Shown here: positions 46,416 through 58,089 of the stretch, in pieces
Layout: each line of letters opens with the position of its first letter
Position numbering within the stretch: the stretch's first letter is position 1
NCBI RefSeq assembly: GCF_029542785.1
Contig: NC_083373.1
Location: 496,001 to 560,000 of the forward strand
Length of the DNA: 64,000 nucleotides
DNA from: Malassezia japonica
Lineage: Eukaryota > Basidiomycota > Malasseziomycetes > Malasseziales > Malasseziaceae
Direction of reading: 5' to 3'
Program-made: the position numbers and the translations under genes
Notes under the pieces: model-generated
Told to the model about the DNA's origin: nothing
Database searches by the model: none
The model's input: only the letters and a program-made list of their open reading frames with translations

Positions 46416-46448
46416 GGCGGTGGCCACGTGGCAAACGCACAGACAACC
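46416..46448. promoter_or_regulatory. 33-bp divergent COG4/SDR promoter centred on GCCACGTGGC
   Basis: The whole intergene is 33 bp and carries the 10-bp palindrome GCCACGTGGC at 46423-46432. It must also hold both 5' leaders unless transcription starts inside the neighbouring gene. Confidence 0.5.
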
Positions 46449-47277
46449 ATGTTCTCCGCTGCGCGTCTACAGGACAAGGTGGTGCTGGTGACCGGTGCGT
46501 CGTCCGGTATCGGTGCTGCGACTGCCAAGCTATTTGCTCAGGCCGGTGCGAATGTCGTGCTGGCCGCGCGCCGCGCGGATAAGCTCTCGGCGGTGCGCGA
46601 GGAGTGCGAGGCGGCGAACAAGGCGGGCCAGTCGGGCAAGGGCGGGCGCTACGCTGCGATCTCGCTCGACATGCGCAACACGGAGCAGATCGACAAGGTG
46701 CTTACGCAGCTGCCCGACTGGGGCAAGGACGTCGACGTGCTGGGTACGTCTCTTTTCTGACGCAGTGAACAACGCGGGCCTCGCCGTGGGCACGGACCGT
46801 GTTGGGGACTTGCAGCTCGATGAAGTCGACCGCATGTTTGAGACAAACGTCCGCGGCCTGATCCACATCACGCAGGTCTTTGTGCGCGAGTTCAAGCGGC
46901 GCAGCACCGGGCACATTATCAACATCGGCTCTATCGCGGGTGTCGAGGCCTACCCCGGCGGCTCGGTGTACTGTGCATCGAAGTTTGCGGTGCGCGCCTT
47001 TACCTCTGCGCTGAACAAGGAGCTGTACGACACGCCGATCCGCGTGAGCAACATCCAGCCGGGTATGGTCGAGACCGAGTTCAGCGTCGTCCGCTTCCGT
47101 GGCGACCAGACGGCCGCCGACAAGGTGTACGACGGCATCGAGCCGCTCACTGCCGAGGATATCGCCGAGGAGGTCGTGTGGACCGCAAGCCGCAAGCCGC
47201 ACGTGAACCTCGCCGAGGTGCTCGTCATGCCGGTCAACCAGGCGAGCCCGTACCACGTCGCGCGCCCGGGCAAGTAG
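46449..47277 (+). CDS. Short-chain dehydrogenase, YMR226C/YdfG type
   Basis: Exons 46449-46743 and 46766-47277 (22-nt intron) give 268 aa. NADP-binding TGASSGIGAATAK with AARR after strand 2, NNAG (restored by the splice), catalytic GSIAG Ser, YCASK Tyr/Lys and IQPGMVETEFS. Closest to the NADP-dependent serine/3-hydroxy-acid dehydrogenase branch (yeast Ymr226c, E. coli YdfG); exact substrate not deducible. Stop TAG directly abuts the SFI1 stop on the other strand. Confidence 0.9.
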
Positions 47278-50173
47278 CTAGGATGCGCGGAAACGCGCCG
47301 TAGGCGGCACAAACACGAGCCGGTGCCGAAAGTCGCTCGACGCACGCCGGCGGTGGCCCTCGAGCTTTTGGATGTTGTGGAGCTCGCGCATGTACTCGGT
47401 CTTGGCGCGCCACGTACGCAGCGCATCGCGCTGCAGCGACGCGGCGGCGAGCGACGCGGCGCGCTTTGCACGCGCACGCGCGGCCCAGTGGCGCAGCGCG
47501 CGCACGAGCAGGCGTTTCTGGCGCAGGTCGACAAGCGGCTGGACGCTCGTGCGCGCAAGCCAGGTGGAAAAGTACTGACGCATGACGTATTTGCAGCGCG
47601 CAGCGAGCGTCACATACACTTCGTAGGACAGACGGCGGCCCGCGAGGCGGTCGCGCCACGCGTCTAACGCACGCTGCTGCAGCCGCGCACGCCGCATCGC
47701 TGCACACTGCGCGAGCGCCGCACGCTCGCGCCGGGCTTGCGCAGCGCGCTCTCTCCAGGCCGAAAAGACGTGCCGCACGAGGGCTGGGTAAGTGCACAAG
47801 CGTACCTTGATCGCGCGTCTGCACCGCGCGGTCCGCGGCGTGGTCCAGCGCTTGGACGCGCTCGTGAATCGCCTTCCACTGCCAGAATGCTTTGCGGATG
47901 AGCACGGCGGCGTGGACGCCGTCGGCCTGCCGCACAAGCGCCTGGACGTCTGACGTACGCCGCAGCCAGTGCGCCAACTGCTCCCGCTGGATCCGCGCAC
48001 TGGTTTTGGCGTGCAACAGCGCGGTACAGGTGCGCCAGTGGTACCGCTCCGCACGGAGAAAGCGCCACGCTACATGAGACGCAAGACGTACCTTGCAAAT
48101 GGCGGCGAAGCGCCTCGCGGTCGCTCTCTGCCCGGAATCGCGCGGCCTGGGCGTGCTGACGCATGGCGCGCCACTGCGCCCATGCGCGCCGCACGAGGTG
48201 CGCGCTGCAGTGGGTAGCTGCGCTCGCCAGGTCGCTGCGGCGCACGTCGAGGCGCGCGCGCCACTGGCGCCACACAAGGCCGACAATACGGCAGTCGCGC
48301 GTACGCGCGGCCAGCATCCGCTCGTGTTCCCAGTGCGCTTGCCGCTGCTTCCACGCATTCCACGCGGAGCCGAGCGTGGTCCTGGTCCTGTTCGCAGCAA
48401 ACGTGCCCAGAGCGGCTGCGTGAGCGGGGCAACGTACCTTGTCTCGCGATACTCTGCTCGGTAAAGCGCACCCACCACACGTTCCACACGGTGCGCACGA
48501 GCTGTGCATTGCGCACCCGCTCCGAGTACGCGGCGCGCTCACGTAGAATCCAGTAGTGTAGCGCAGCATGCACACGCGTCCGCGAATGGTCCGCGTACAG
48601 CCGCCCCGCCGCGGTGTTTCGAATCTCGGCGAGCCGCGCATGCCGCCGCCAGTGCGTCCAGGCGCGCTGCAGCTGGCCGCGGCGCCAGTAGGCCGCGGCG
48701 CGGTGCACGTCGGTGTGCGCCGTGGTCCGGCCGCGCCACTGCGCCCATGCACGCTGCAGCGCATGGGCCGCAAGAGTGCGTGCGTACGCCTCGCCACGGC
48801 GCTCGAGTTCGCGTGCCCCGTCGGAGCGGCTGCGCCATACGGCAAACGCGACGCGCATCACGCCTTCGTCGTGGTAGCGCACGGCAGTGCGGTGCGCGTG
48901 GCCTTGCCGCCAGACCTGGGTGAGTCGGGGTACGTACGGTCCATGCCAGGCGCTCGAGACTCTGGCTGCGCCGCGCCACGATGGCGTCTAGAGCAGCGGC
49001 GAGCGCCTGCTCGTACGCCGTGTCTCGCTCGGCTTTTCGCTGCGACAGGCGCGCAGCCCACGCGTCAAAGGCGCGCGTAACGCGCATACGCGCCGCGTAC
49101 TGCGCCGCGTGCGCAAGGGCTTGGTGGTGGCCGGCGTACTTGTCGTGCCATGCCGCCCAAGCGTGCGCTCGCAGCCGCTGGTGGTCGACGCGCGTCGCCA
49201 GGTCGTAGCGCTTGCGTACGGCGGCCGCACGGCGCTGCCAGTGGCCGAGGGACGCGGTAAGCGTGTGCTCGTTGTGAAAGTGCGCGGCCTTGGCCAAGGC
49301 GCGTTTCTGCCGTGGCGACGGCAGGTCCAGCGCAGTGCTGGTGCGCCGCCCGCGCTCATAGAGGCGTGGCGCCAGGCCGACACGCACCGGCGACACGGCC
49401 GACGCGCCCGGCTGCCAGACTGTGTCGAGGTCCCGCGTCGAGCGGTCCGCGTCTTGGGCCCATACGTCGTCGTCCGATACGCTTCCTTCGCTAGAGGCGT
49501 GGTCGTCGGCCAATGGCGGCGAGCCTTGCAGCCGCCACGGCGCAGGCGTGTACGGCGTTGGCGAGAGGGGGCGGACGTATGACGCGCGCGACGTCGCCAC
49601 GGGTCCCGGTGCGTACGGCCGCGAGGTATGCGGCGCGTACGACCGCGAGGTATCTGGTGCGTACGACCGCGAGGTATCCGGCGCGTACGACGCGCTCGAT
49701 GCAAACGAGCGCGGCGCGTACGACGTCGACGCAAGCACGGCCGACATGTCGTGCATGTCGAGCGACGCGTCGCTGTCGGACCCCCGAGGATCCAGGCCGA
49801 GCAATACGCGCACGGTATCCCAGCGCTCGGCCCACGACTCGCCCCGCACTTGGACCATTGCGAGCAGCGAGTTCCATAGGCGCAGCTCGGCGGCCTTGCG
49901 CCGGTCCTTTACGCCGGGTGGGAGCGTGCGTGCGACGCGGTCGAGGTGCGCCGTCGCGCCCACCGCGTCGTTGAACGCGTCCTTGAGCTCCACAAAGCTG
50001 CACGAATCCGGGCGGATCGCGTCGACCACCTCGTCGAAAAATTCAATTTCTGCATCGTTCAAACGTAGGGACTCGGCGAGGTGCGGCGTGCGGTCACTAT
50101 AGCCCGCATCCCCGTCCGAGCGGCGCCCGCCGCTCGAGTGGAAAAAGAGCGACGAGGTCCCTACGTCGTCCAT
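47278..50173 (-). CDS. SFI1: Sfi1-like centrin-binding spindle pole body protein
   Basis: Exons 50173-48938, 48915-48438, 48415-48092, 48069-47806 and 47783-47278, four 22-nt introns, give 935 aa. N-terminal 330 aa are Ser/Tyr/Pro-rich with a tandem repeat; the rest is a series of Sfi1 centrin-binding helices marked by A/L-x3-W-x2-W spacing (ALQRAWAQWRGR, QLQRAWTHWRRHA, LVRTVWNVWWVRF, IVGLVWRQWRAR, LVRRAWAQWRAM, LIRKAFWQWKAI, LVRALRHWAAR). I count more than 15 tryptophan repeats by eye. Sfi1 filaments with Cdc31/centrin form the half-bridge for pole duplication. The five exons only make a continuous helical array after splicing. Confidence 0.88.
49611..49692. repeat. 24-bp coding tandem repeat in SFI1
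   Basis: Units begin at 49611, 49635, 49659 and (partial) 49683 with core GCGTACGACCGCGAGGTAT. On the SFI1 strand they encode SYAPDTSR-like octapeptides. Confidence 0.85.
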
Positions 50174-50278
50174 GGCGCCTGGAAACAACCCCTCCACGAG
50201 TGGAGGCTACGAAATGCGCTCGCTGCGAAATGGGCGCGTGGGGTGTGGCGCGTGCGCGCGTCGCGGCGGTACGGGCGC

Positions 50279-50875
50279 TCAGCGGCGGCGGCGTGGCATT
50301 ACCGTCTCGAATCCGTCCTCGTCAATCTCTGGCTCAGCCTGCGGTGCCGCAGGGCGCGGTGCGGCCGGCGCCTCGTCCATCTCGTCGTCGTCGTCGTCTT
50401 CGTCCTCGTCCTCGTCCTCGTCCTCGTCTCTTTGCGTGGTGCTTGGCACCTTGGTCTTGCCCGCCTTTGCGAATGCGTCCTCGAGCTGTGCGAGAATCAC
50501 GTCGCCACGGCCCTCCTCAAAGATGGTCTTGTGTGCGCCGCAGACGTGCATTGCGACCCACATTGCGCTGTCGTCCTCGAGCTGGCAGTCGTACTCTTCA
50601 GCAATGTAGCTCTCGATCAGCTCGATGAGGTCATCAAGATCGGGCTTGGTGTTTGCGCCGCCGTTTCCGTACTCGTCGCAGAGGTGCGACAGGAGAAAGT
50701 CGCGCTTCTCGCCCGACTCGGGCCCGCCCCAGCCCTCGAGCACCGCCTGGCGCAGCGCGGGCCACAGGTTGAGTACAATATACACCGCACGCGCAAACTG
50801 CAGTTGCTCCTTGGTGGGTGTCTCGTTCGCGACGGCCGGCGACGCGCCCTTCGCGTCCCTTGCGTCGCTCGCCAT
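50279..50875 (-). CDS. TSR2: Pre-rRNA processing protein Tsr2 (eS26 escortin)
   Basis: 198 aa, intronless. Tsr2 core: VLNLWPALRQAVLEGWGGPES, EKRDFLLSHLCDEY, DLDDLIELIESYIAEEYDCQLEDDSAMWVAMHV. The C-terminal tail has the acidic tract [19 protein letters not shown] that in yeast Tsr2 holds Rps26 away from importin, then the conserved end EIDEDGFETV. Divergent from RIM20 by 41 bp. Confidence 0.93.
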   Translation of the reverse strand: MASDARDAKGASPAVANETPTKEQLQFARAVYIVLNLWPALRQAVLEGWGGPESGEKRDFLLSHLCDEYGNGGANTKPDLDDLIELIESYIAEEYDCQLEDDSAMWVAMHVCGAHKTIFEEGRGDVILAQLEDAFAKAGKTKVPSTTQRDEDEDEDEDEDDDDDEMDEAPAAPRPAAPQAEPEIDEDGFETVMPRRRR

Positions 50876-50916
50876 GGTAAAAAAGACGATGCTGAGTCAG
50901 CAGCGCACGGCTTCCC
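50876..50916. promoter_or_regulatory. 41-bp divergent TSR2/RIM20 promoter
   Basis: Contains TGAGTCA at 50893-50899, the consensus Gcn4/AP-1 site. No CACGTG here. Regulatory role is only a possibility from one short motif. Confidence 0.3.
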
Positions 50917-53140
50917 ATGGCCAACGTCCTTGGCATCGGCGCGCCGCGCTCGGCGCATGTGCCGCTGCGCGATGGGATGCTTGCGTACTTGCGCGAAGCA
51001 TACCCCGATATCCACGCTGATCTCTTTGAGCAGGACATTGAGGCGTGGGAGAGCGCGCGCGACGCGTGCCTCGCGCTGCCCGTAGCCGCCTCGAGCATCG
51101 CTTCTTGGAGTCGGTACGCGACGCAGCTCGCGTTCATGCTCAGCGTGCTCGACCGCAACGCCGGCGCAAAAGACGCCGAGCATACCGCGCTGGGCGTCGC
51201 CTTTCCGTGGGCCTCGGGCGTCGAAGGCGGCAGGGCCGTCGCGTACACCTCGCTGGCGGTGGAGCGCGCGTGTGTCGTGCAGAGCATCGCGGCGCAGTAC
51301 GCGCTCCTGGGCTGCGGCGAATCACGGAACGATAAGGAGAGTATCAAGCGCGCGACCGCCTACTTTCAGCAGGCCGCCGGCGTCTTGGCGCTGCTCGAGA
51401 CGCTCGCGGGCGCCGACGTGCAGCAGGCGCAGCCGCCGGTCGAGCTTACGACCGGCGCGGTGCGCGCGCTGCGCTATCTGATGCTCGCACAAGCCCAAGA
51501 GTGTTTCTGGCAGAAAGCTGCACAAGGTACGTCGACCGACTCACCCAGACGGGCTCAAGGACACGACGATCGCCAAGCTCGCCAAATCGGTGTCGGACCT
51601 GTACGAATCGAGCGCAGGGGCGGCGAATGCATCGGCTCTCCCAGCGGGCTGGAAGAACCATATTTTGTTTAAGCACTATCACTTTGCGGCTGCTGCGCAG
51701 TACCGCAAGAGCAACGACGACCTCGCAGAGAAGCGCTACGGCGACGAGCTCGGGCGCCTGTTGCTCGCCGCGTCGTACGTCCGCCGTGCGCTCGCACTGC
51801 CGACGCGCACGCTTCCGCTTCCGGCGCTCGCCGAGGATTTGCAGGGCCTCCAGGCGATTGTCGATACGAATCTCGCACGCGCCGAGCGCGACAACCAGCT
51901 CATCTACCTCGAGCCGACCACGAGCGAGGCCAACCTGCCTTTGATCGGCGCGGCGCTCATGGCAAAAGAGGCGCCGTCAGACCTCCAGGCGCCGCTCGCG
52001 TCGATTGGCCGGCCCGAGCACGAGCTGTGGTTCTACCGGCTGATTACCTACGGCATCGACGTCGCGGAGCGGCTGTACGCCGACCGCAAGCGGCACTTTA
52101 TTGCGTCGACCATCGAGCCGATTCTCGTCCGCCTCGACACGAGCGCCGCCGAGACGCGCAGCGCGCTCGACCTGCCCGGCCTGCTCGACCGCATCGAGTC
52201 GCCGCGGCGCATGCCCGCGGCGTGGGCGACGTACACCTCGACCCTGCAAAAGACAGGGGGCTACGCGGCGCTCACACGCAAGAGCGAGAGCGTGCAGCAC
52301 ACCGCGGCGTTGTGCCACGACCTCGTCGCGGAAGTCGACGGGATCCTCGGGCGCGCCCGGCCCAATCTCCCAGAAGCGAGTGTCGTGCGGCAGCACGAGC
52401 TCCAGACGCTCTGGCGGCAGTACCGGCGCACGCTCAGCGAGGCGGCATCCAGCGACGCGACCGTGCGCGAAAAAATGGCGTCGGTGCGGCCGGCGCTCGA
52501 CGCGCTGCAGCGCGGCGGCGCGGCGCTCGCCGATCTGCTTACGCCGCAGTCGGCGGCACTCGAGCGTGCGCGCCGCGACCTTGCGCCCGAGCTGCGGGCG
52601 CTGCGTGCGAACCTCGAGCAGGTCGACGACGGTGCGGCGCAGCGGCGCACGCTCCTGCTGCAGCTTCGCACTGCCTGCGACAGCGACGCGATCCGCACGC
52701 GCCTCGTCGACGCGGCGCGCGAGCGGCACCTCGGCGATGTCGCACAGACCCACACGGTGGACCCCGCGGCGCTCCAAGACGTGCTAGAGGCCGGCATGGA
52801 CAAGTACACGCCGTACCACGCGCGTGCCGACGCGCTTGCGGCCGAGCAGGCAGCGCAGCTCCGCGGCCTGCGCGAAAAGACGGAGCGGCTCTTGACCCAC
52901 GGCGCGCTCGCCGCGGCGCTCGACGCGCAGGACGCGGCGCATGCGCGCGTCGACGACGCATACGACGAGTACGCAACGTTGCTCCAGCACCTCGACGAAG
53001 GCGCGGGGTTCTACGAGCGCCTCTTTGGCCTCCTGCGCACCTTTCGCGCCGAAGTCCACGACTGGCTCGAAGGCGTCAGCGGCCGTGCGCCGCAGTGGGG
53101 CGCATTTCCGGGGGGCGACATTCAGTTTCGTGACACATAG
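50917..53140 (+). CDS. RIM20: BRO1-domain protein Rim20/PalA
   Basis: Exons 50917-51526 and 51549-53140 (22-nt intron) give 733 aa. BRO1 domain about residues 1-350 (LGVAFPW, VERACVVQSIAAQYALLG, RATAYFQQAAGVLALLE, LMLAQAQECFWQKA, the joined DGLKDTTIAKLAKSVSDLYE, HFAAAAQYRKSNDD) and an ALIX V-type coiled domain. It lacks the Pro-rich tail of Bro1/ALIX, ending soon after the V domain, which favours Rim20/PalA, the alkaline-pH pathway scaffold that brings Rim13 to Rim101. Confidence 0.85.
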
Positions 53141-53154
53141 CGGTGCCAGCAGCA

Positions 53155-55618
53155 CTATGTAGCGACCAGCGACGCCGGGCGCAAAATCTCTGGCGCACAC
53201 GTCCAGAGCGAGTGCGTGTCGCGGACGATCTGTGCGCTCGGCGCCAGGAGCGCATCGGCCAGCGCGCGGCCAGCGTCGGACGCGTGCGGCGCAGCAGGCG
53301 CGGTAAAAAACGCGGTCCACGCGGCGCTCGCGGGCGTCCACGAGGCAAAGAGCTTGGCCGCGGCGCGCAGGTCGACCGGCGCGTCGCGCTCCGCCGCACG
53401 CACTACTTTGCGCACCGACGCGAGCTCCGCGGCGGCGCTCTTGCAGCGTGCGAGCACCGGCTCGGGCGTCGCCGGCTCGTCGCCGAGGCCGTCGGCGTAC
53501 TGCGCGAGTTCTGCCTTGGCGATGTACGCCACAAACAGCGTGCAGCCCGCGAGGGTCTCGCGAAAGAGCGCGGCGGCCTCGGGAAAGGCAAGCAGCTCGA
53601 GGAGCGCATCCGCCTGCGGCGTCGCCTCGGTCGTCGTCGCGACGGCGTGCCGCGCGGCGGCGGCGAGGAGCGCGTGCAGACGCTGCACACCATCGGCGAG
53701 GTGCCACGCATGCCGCGTCGCAAACGGCACAGATGCGTCGCGCTCAAGCAGCTCCGAGAAGCGCGTCGTGCTCGCGTCGATGCGCGCGCGTGCGAGGTAG
53801 GTATGCAGCGACGCAAGCTCGACAAACAGCGCGAGACGCCGCCGGACGAGCGTCGCACACGCCTCGTCTTCGCGGCTCAGCAGCGCGAGCGCCGCGCGCG
53901 CCAGCGTCCACGTCTGGTAGTACGACACGCCGGAGCGCGCAAAGCCGAGGGCGTGCGCAGTCTCGGTGAGGATATCGGGCAGCGCCGAGGCAAGCTTCGT
54001 GTGCGAGTGCGCCCAGACTGCCACGTCGCTGCACTCGGCGTGCCGCAGCAGAGCGAGCGCAACGAGGCGCCCGGCGCAGCGCGCGATCGGCGCACAAGGC
54101 ACGGGGAGCGCAAAGCACGCGAGCGCGCTGCCGGGATGCAGCACCGCACCGCCGAGCACGCCGGCGGGTGACACGGCCATCGCCGAGCGCTGCAGCGTGC
54201 CGACCGGGAGTGCGGCGGCGGGCGTGTACGCGAGCGTCTCGAGCTCGACCTTGCCCCAGACCTCGGCGCCGGCGTGGAGCGCCGTGGTATACGCCAGCGA
54301 GCTTTTCGGCACGCTCGGGCCGGGCGAGAGGAGGGACGTGACGACGTGTCCGTCGAGGAAAGCGCTGGTGCGCGGGCAAAATGACTGTGTGAGTAGGACG
54401 ACGTACCCATCCGCGCCCCTTGTCGGAGCCCTTATCGAGAGCCCATGCCACGAGCAGCGAGCCCCGCCAGTGGTCGTCGGCACGCACGCCGAGCGTGAGC
54501 ACCAAGCGGAGCTCGTCGCGAATCTGTGCCCACTCGAGGTGCGTCAGCGCACGCGCGGCACGCGGCGCGGGATCCGCAACGCACAGCTCGCTCAGCGCAA
54601 TCGGGATCGGAGCAAGGGGGTTGATGGTAAAAAACGACATTTCCCCGTCGAGCTCAAACTGGAGCTCGGTGAGGCACACCACCTCGCGCTGCGTCGCACA
54701 CGTGTACGCAATAAGCACCGCCGGCTCCTCTGGCACGGCGCTCGCGGTGATGTGCGTCACTGCGCGCTCCCACGCCTCGCTCTTTCCTTCGTGGTGCTCG
54801 AGCGTGGCCGGCGGCGGCTGCACGCTCGGCTCGGCAAGCCAGCCGTGGTGCATGCGAAAGAGGCATGCGTCGAACGAGGCGACCTGCGCCTCGACGAGCC
54901 TGTGCCAAAAGCTGACCTGGCCACTTTTGGTGCAGACGACAAAGGCCTGCTCGCCCTGCGCCTCGTCCACGCGGAGATTCGGCTGATTGATCAGGTCCGA
55001 CGGCCCCGCGGCCGGCGCGCGTGCGTACGCGGCCTTTTGCGCGCCGAGCGGCGCGTCGATGTTCCACGCGCGCGGCGCGCCGAGCCAGCACACGTTCGCC
55101 ACGTCGCCGTGGAGGGTCTGTGCCTTGGGCGGCGCGTCGCCCTCGAGCACCGGGAGCGACTGCCGCAGCGTCCACGCAGCAAGCGGCGCATCCGGCAAGC
55201 GCGTCCAGATGCAAAACACACCTTGGTCGCCGCTCCACTGCTGCGCGCTCGGCGTGGTGGCCGTGAACGGGGTCATGACGGGCGATCCGCCCTGTGCGAG
55301 CGTATCCAGCGTAATCGGCGCAGCGAGCGCCGCGCTCGGTGCCTGCCCCTTTTGCACGCCCAGCCGCACTGGAAAGTAGGCAAGGAGCGTCGATCCGCAC
55401 GGGCTGAACGAGACGTACGAGGCGGCCCCCAGCGTGGGGCTCGCGTGCGCCGGGGCGTACAGCTTCGCGAGCGGCGTGCGCGCACTCGCGCGGCGCACAC
55501 ACACACACGCCCCATGTGTATCCACCTCGCCGTGCGCGATAAGATTGTGACGCGACCAGGCCACCGGCCGCTCCGCCGCCCGCGCGCCGTCCGCCAGCGA
55601 CTGCACCCAGCCGGACAT
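53155..55618 (-). CDS. MED16: Mediator complex subunit 16 (Sin4)
   Basis: Exons 55618-54407 and 54384-53155 (22-nt intron) give 813 aa. N-terminal beta-propeller: VAWSRHNLIAHGEV, YVSFSPCGSTLLAYFP, GVFCIWTRL, ANVCWLGAPRAWN, SFWHRL; helical C-terminal part with SALPDILTETAHALGFARSG and the closing DTHSLWTCAPEILRPA. This order (WSRHNLIAYG opening, non-canonical WD repeats, helical tail domain) fits Med16, a tail-module subunit. Assignment is by pattern, so somewhat less certain than the enzymes. Start at ATG 55618. Confidence 0.78.
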
Positions 55619-55659
55619 GAGAGCGTCACGTGAGGTGTGTGTTGGTTTGTTCTTCCACC
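55619..55659. promoter_or_regulatory. 41-bp divergent MED16/UBC7 promoter with TCACGTGA
   Basis: TCACGTGA at 55626-55633 inside a 41-bp intergene between two ATGs; same element as in the HMT1/BOS1 spacer. Confidence 0.5.
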
Positions 55660-56263
55660 ATGGCGGGTGCGCGCAATGCGTCGGCGGCCGTGCGCCGTCT
55701 GACGATCGAGTACAAGCAGTTAACCAACGACCCGAACACGCTCTTCCCAGCAGTCGGTCCGATTTCCGAAGATAACTACCTGGAGTGGGAGGCGCTCCTC
55801 CCCGGCCCCGACGACACGCCGTTCGAAGGGGGGGTGTTTAGCGCACGCCTGACCTTTCGTACGTAGACGTGCTAACGCAGCGCCGACCTATCCGCTAGAG
55901 CCGCCTACGATGCGCTTTGAGCCGCCCATCTTTCATCCCAACGGTACGCCGCACGTCTGACGCAGTGTACCCCGACGGCCTCGTCTGCATCTCGATCCTG
56001 CACGCCGCCGGCGACGATCCCAACAGTAGGTGGCCTATCTGACGCAGTGTATGAGTCCTCTGCAGAGAGGTGGTCGCCGGTGCAGTCCATCGAAAAGATC
56101 CTGCTCTCGGTGCTGAGCATGCTCGCCGAGCCGAATGTCGAGAGCGGTGCCAACATTGACGCATGCGTACGTCGCGCTCCTCACCCAGAAACTCTTCCGC
56201 GACAACCACGCGGCGTACGAAAAGGTGATCCGCGACCAGGTCCAGCAGCAGCTGGGGTTGTAG
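55660..56263 (+). CDS. UBC7: E2 ubiquitin-conjugating enzyme Ubc7 (UBE2G)
   Basis: Exons 55660-55858, 55881-55943, 55966-56025, 56048-56166 and 56189-56263, all four introns exactly 22 nt, give 171 aa. HPN motif in FHPNVYPDG, catalytic Cys in GLVCISIL, followed by the 13-residue acidic insertion specific to Ubc7 ([19 protein letters not shown]), then [26 protein letters not shown]. Acts in ER-associated degradation with Hrd1/Doa10. Five exons in 604 bp make it the most intron-dense gene here. Confidence 0.97.
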
Positions 56264-56283
56264 CATGTACAGACGTAGCTATG

Positions 56284-58089
56284 TCAATGGCGCCAGATCT
56301 TGACGGTGCGGTCGCGCCCGCCGCTCGCGAGCTTGTCCGCGATAAAGTCGACGCAGTACACCTCGTCCTCGTGGCCGGGAAGGTCCTCCTTGATCTTGAA
56401 CGTCTTGAGGTTCCACAGCTTGATCGTCGAGTCTTTCGACGCACTCGCAAGCATCCGGCTGTCGCTGCTCCAGGCCACACGGTAGACACTGGCGACGTGG
56501 CCGCGCAGGTTCGCAATAAACTTGCCGGTGCGCCCGTCCCACAGCTTCACGCTGTTGTCGAACGACGCAGAGGCAATCAGGCGGCCGTCCGGCGAGAAGC
56601 ACACGTGGTTCACCGTCTTTTGGTGGCCGGTCAGGCGTGCGAGCGGCTTTTTCGGCGACTCTTTCGAGGCGCCGATCTGCGCGGGCCAGAGAAAGAGCGT
56701 GTGGTCGTCCGAGCCAGAGACGACAAGCTCGGGGCGCCCGCCGTCGCCGGTCGCCTCGCGGTAGCGCGCGAGGGCCGCGACCTTGCACGCCTCGTCCTCC
56801 GCCTCGTCGGCCTTGGCGTGCTCGGATTTAGTCATGGACTCGGGGCGCGCCTGGTAGCGGGCCAGCGCCGCGGACGCGTACGTGCCCTGGATATCAAATG
56901 CGCCGGTACGCAAGAAATAGTCGGTGGAAATCGCAAGCGTATTCACCCAGTGCGCGTGGTCGTTCAGCGAGCGGATCACGCGGCCGTCCTGGTCGTTCCA
57001 CACCTTGACCGTACGGTCGGACGAGGCAGTGTAGATCGCACCTTCGCCGCCCCACCGCACGGCATTCACGCTCGCGGTGTGGCCGCCCAGGACAAAGTCG
57101 ACGTGGCGCCGGTCCAAGTTCCACACACGAACCGTGCCGTCTTTCGACGAGGATGCCAGGCGGGGGGAACGGCTGTTGCGGTGGATCGGCTCCCAGGACA
57201 GGCTCGTAATCCACTTGGTGTGGCCACGCAGCAGGTGGCCTTGGGGCGACGCATGGCGCGCCGCACGGCGGTCGGCGACCGACATGCGGCCCGTCTCGCC
57301 TTGCGCGGCGCGCGCCTCGTCGACCTGCTTACCGCTGCGCGAGCCCCACGCACGGCGCCCGGTCAGATGGGGGTCCATCGACTCCCACACGTACACCTGG
57401 CCATCCATGCCGCCGGTCGCCAGCTTGCGCTCGCGGCCCTCCCACTCTGCACACAGGACCCAGCCGGTATGGCCTTGGAGCGTGTGCAGCGGCGTCTCGG
57501 TGTCCATATCCCACAAACGGCACGTCTTGTCGCCCGCGCCGGTCGCGAGCAGCTGGCCGCTCGGGCTAAACGCACAGCAGAGGATCGGCGAGGCGTGGCC
57601 CGACAGCGTGCTCGAGCAGCGGCTCACGGCGCGCACGCGAAACACCGCCTGGGGTTCAAACACGACCGTCAGGCTGTCTTCCGAGCTGAGGCCAAGGCGC
57701 TTTGCGACGGCCGACTGCAACACGCTCTCGTGCAGGCTCTCGTTGATGTTGATGCGTGTCGGCTGCGACGGTGCCTCTGGCGACGGAGCGAGCAGGACGT
57801 GAAAGGTATAGGGAATCTCTTCGTCCTCGTCCTCATCTTCGTCTTTGAGCTTGAGCTGGCGCCGCAGCTCGTTCACAATCTTGCCCATCTCGGCCTGGCC
57901 GGCGCTCGCCGGGAGACTGAGGGTCGACCCGAGGTACGACTCGTCCTGGCCGGACTGGAACTGGACCAGGACAGAGGACATGGTCGCATTCATGCTTCCG
58001 ATTGCAGCGAGCGCCTCTTCTTCACGGCGCGCGGCATCGGCCGCGAGCCGCTGGCGCTTCGCCGACGGCACCGGGACCTGCGTCGCCAT
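56284..58089 (-). CDS. RSA4: Ribosome assembly WD-repeat protein Rsa4/Notchless
   Basis: 601 aa, intronless. N-terminal NLE ubiquitin-like MIDAS-ion-binding domain ([11 protein letters not shown], the acidic [10 protein letters not shown] insert, [22 protein letters not shown]) then eight WD40 repeats ending [14 protein letters not shown]. The Glu in QFQSGQDE region is where Rea1 MIDAS contacts Rsa4 in yeast; Rea1 uses it to release assembly factors from pre-60S particles. Start [15 protein letters not shown]. Shares a 79-bp divergent promoter with RRP14. Confidence 0.96.
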   Translation of the reverse strand: MATQVPVPSAKRQRLAADAARREEEALAAIGSMNATMSSVLVQFQSGQDESYLGSTLSLPASAGQAEMGKIVNELRRQLKLKDEDEDEDEEIPYTFHVLLAPSPEAPSQPTRININESLHESVLQSAVAKRLGLSSEDSLTVVFEPQAVFRVRAVSRCSSTLSGHASPILCCAFSPSGQLLATGAGDKTCRLWDMDTETPLHTLQGHTGWVLCAEWEGRERKLATGGMDGQVYVWESMDPHLTGRRAWGSRSGKQVDEARAAQGETGRMSVADRRAARHASPQGHLLRGHTKWITSLSWEPIHRNSRSPRLASSSKDGTVRVWNLDRRHVDFVLGGHTASVNAVRWGGEGAIYTASSDRTVKVWNDQDGRVIRSLNDHAHWVNTLAISTDYFLRTGAFDIQGTYASAALARYQARPESMTKSEHAKADEAEDEACKVAALARYREATGDGGRPELVVSGSDDHTLFLWPAQIGASKESPKKPLARLTGHQKTVNHVCFSPDGRLIASASFDNSVKLWDGRTGKFIANLRGHVASVYRVAWSSDSRMLASASKDSTIKLWNLKTFKIKEDLPGHEDEVYCVDFIADKLASGGRDRTVKIWRH

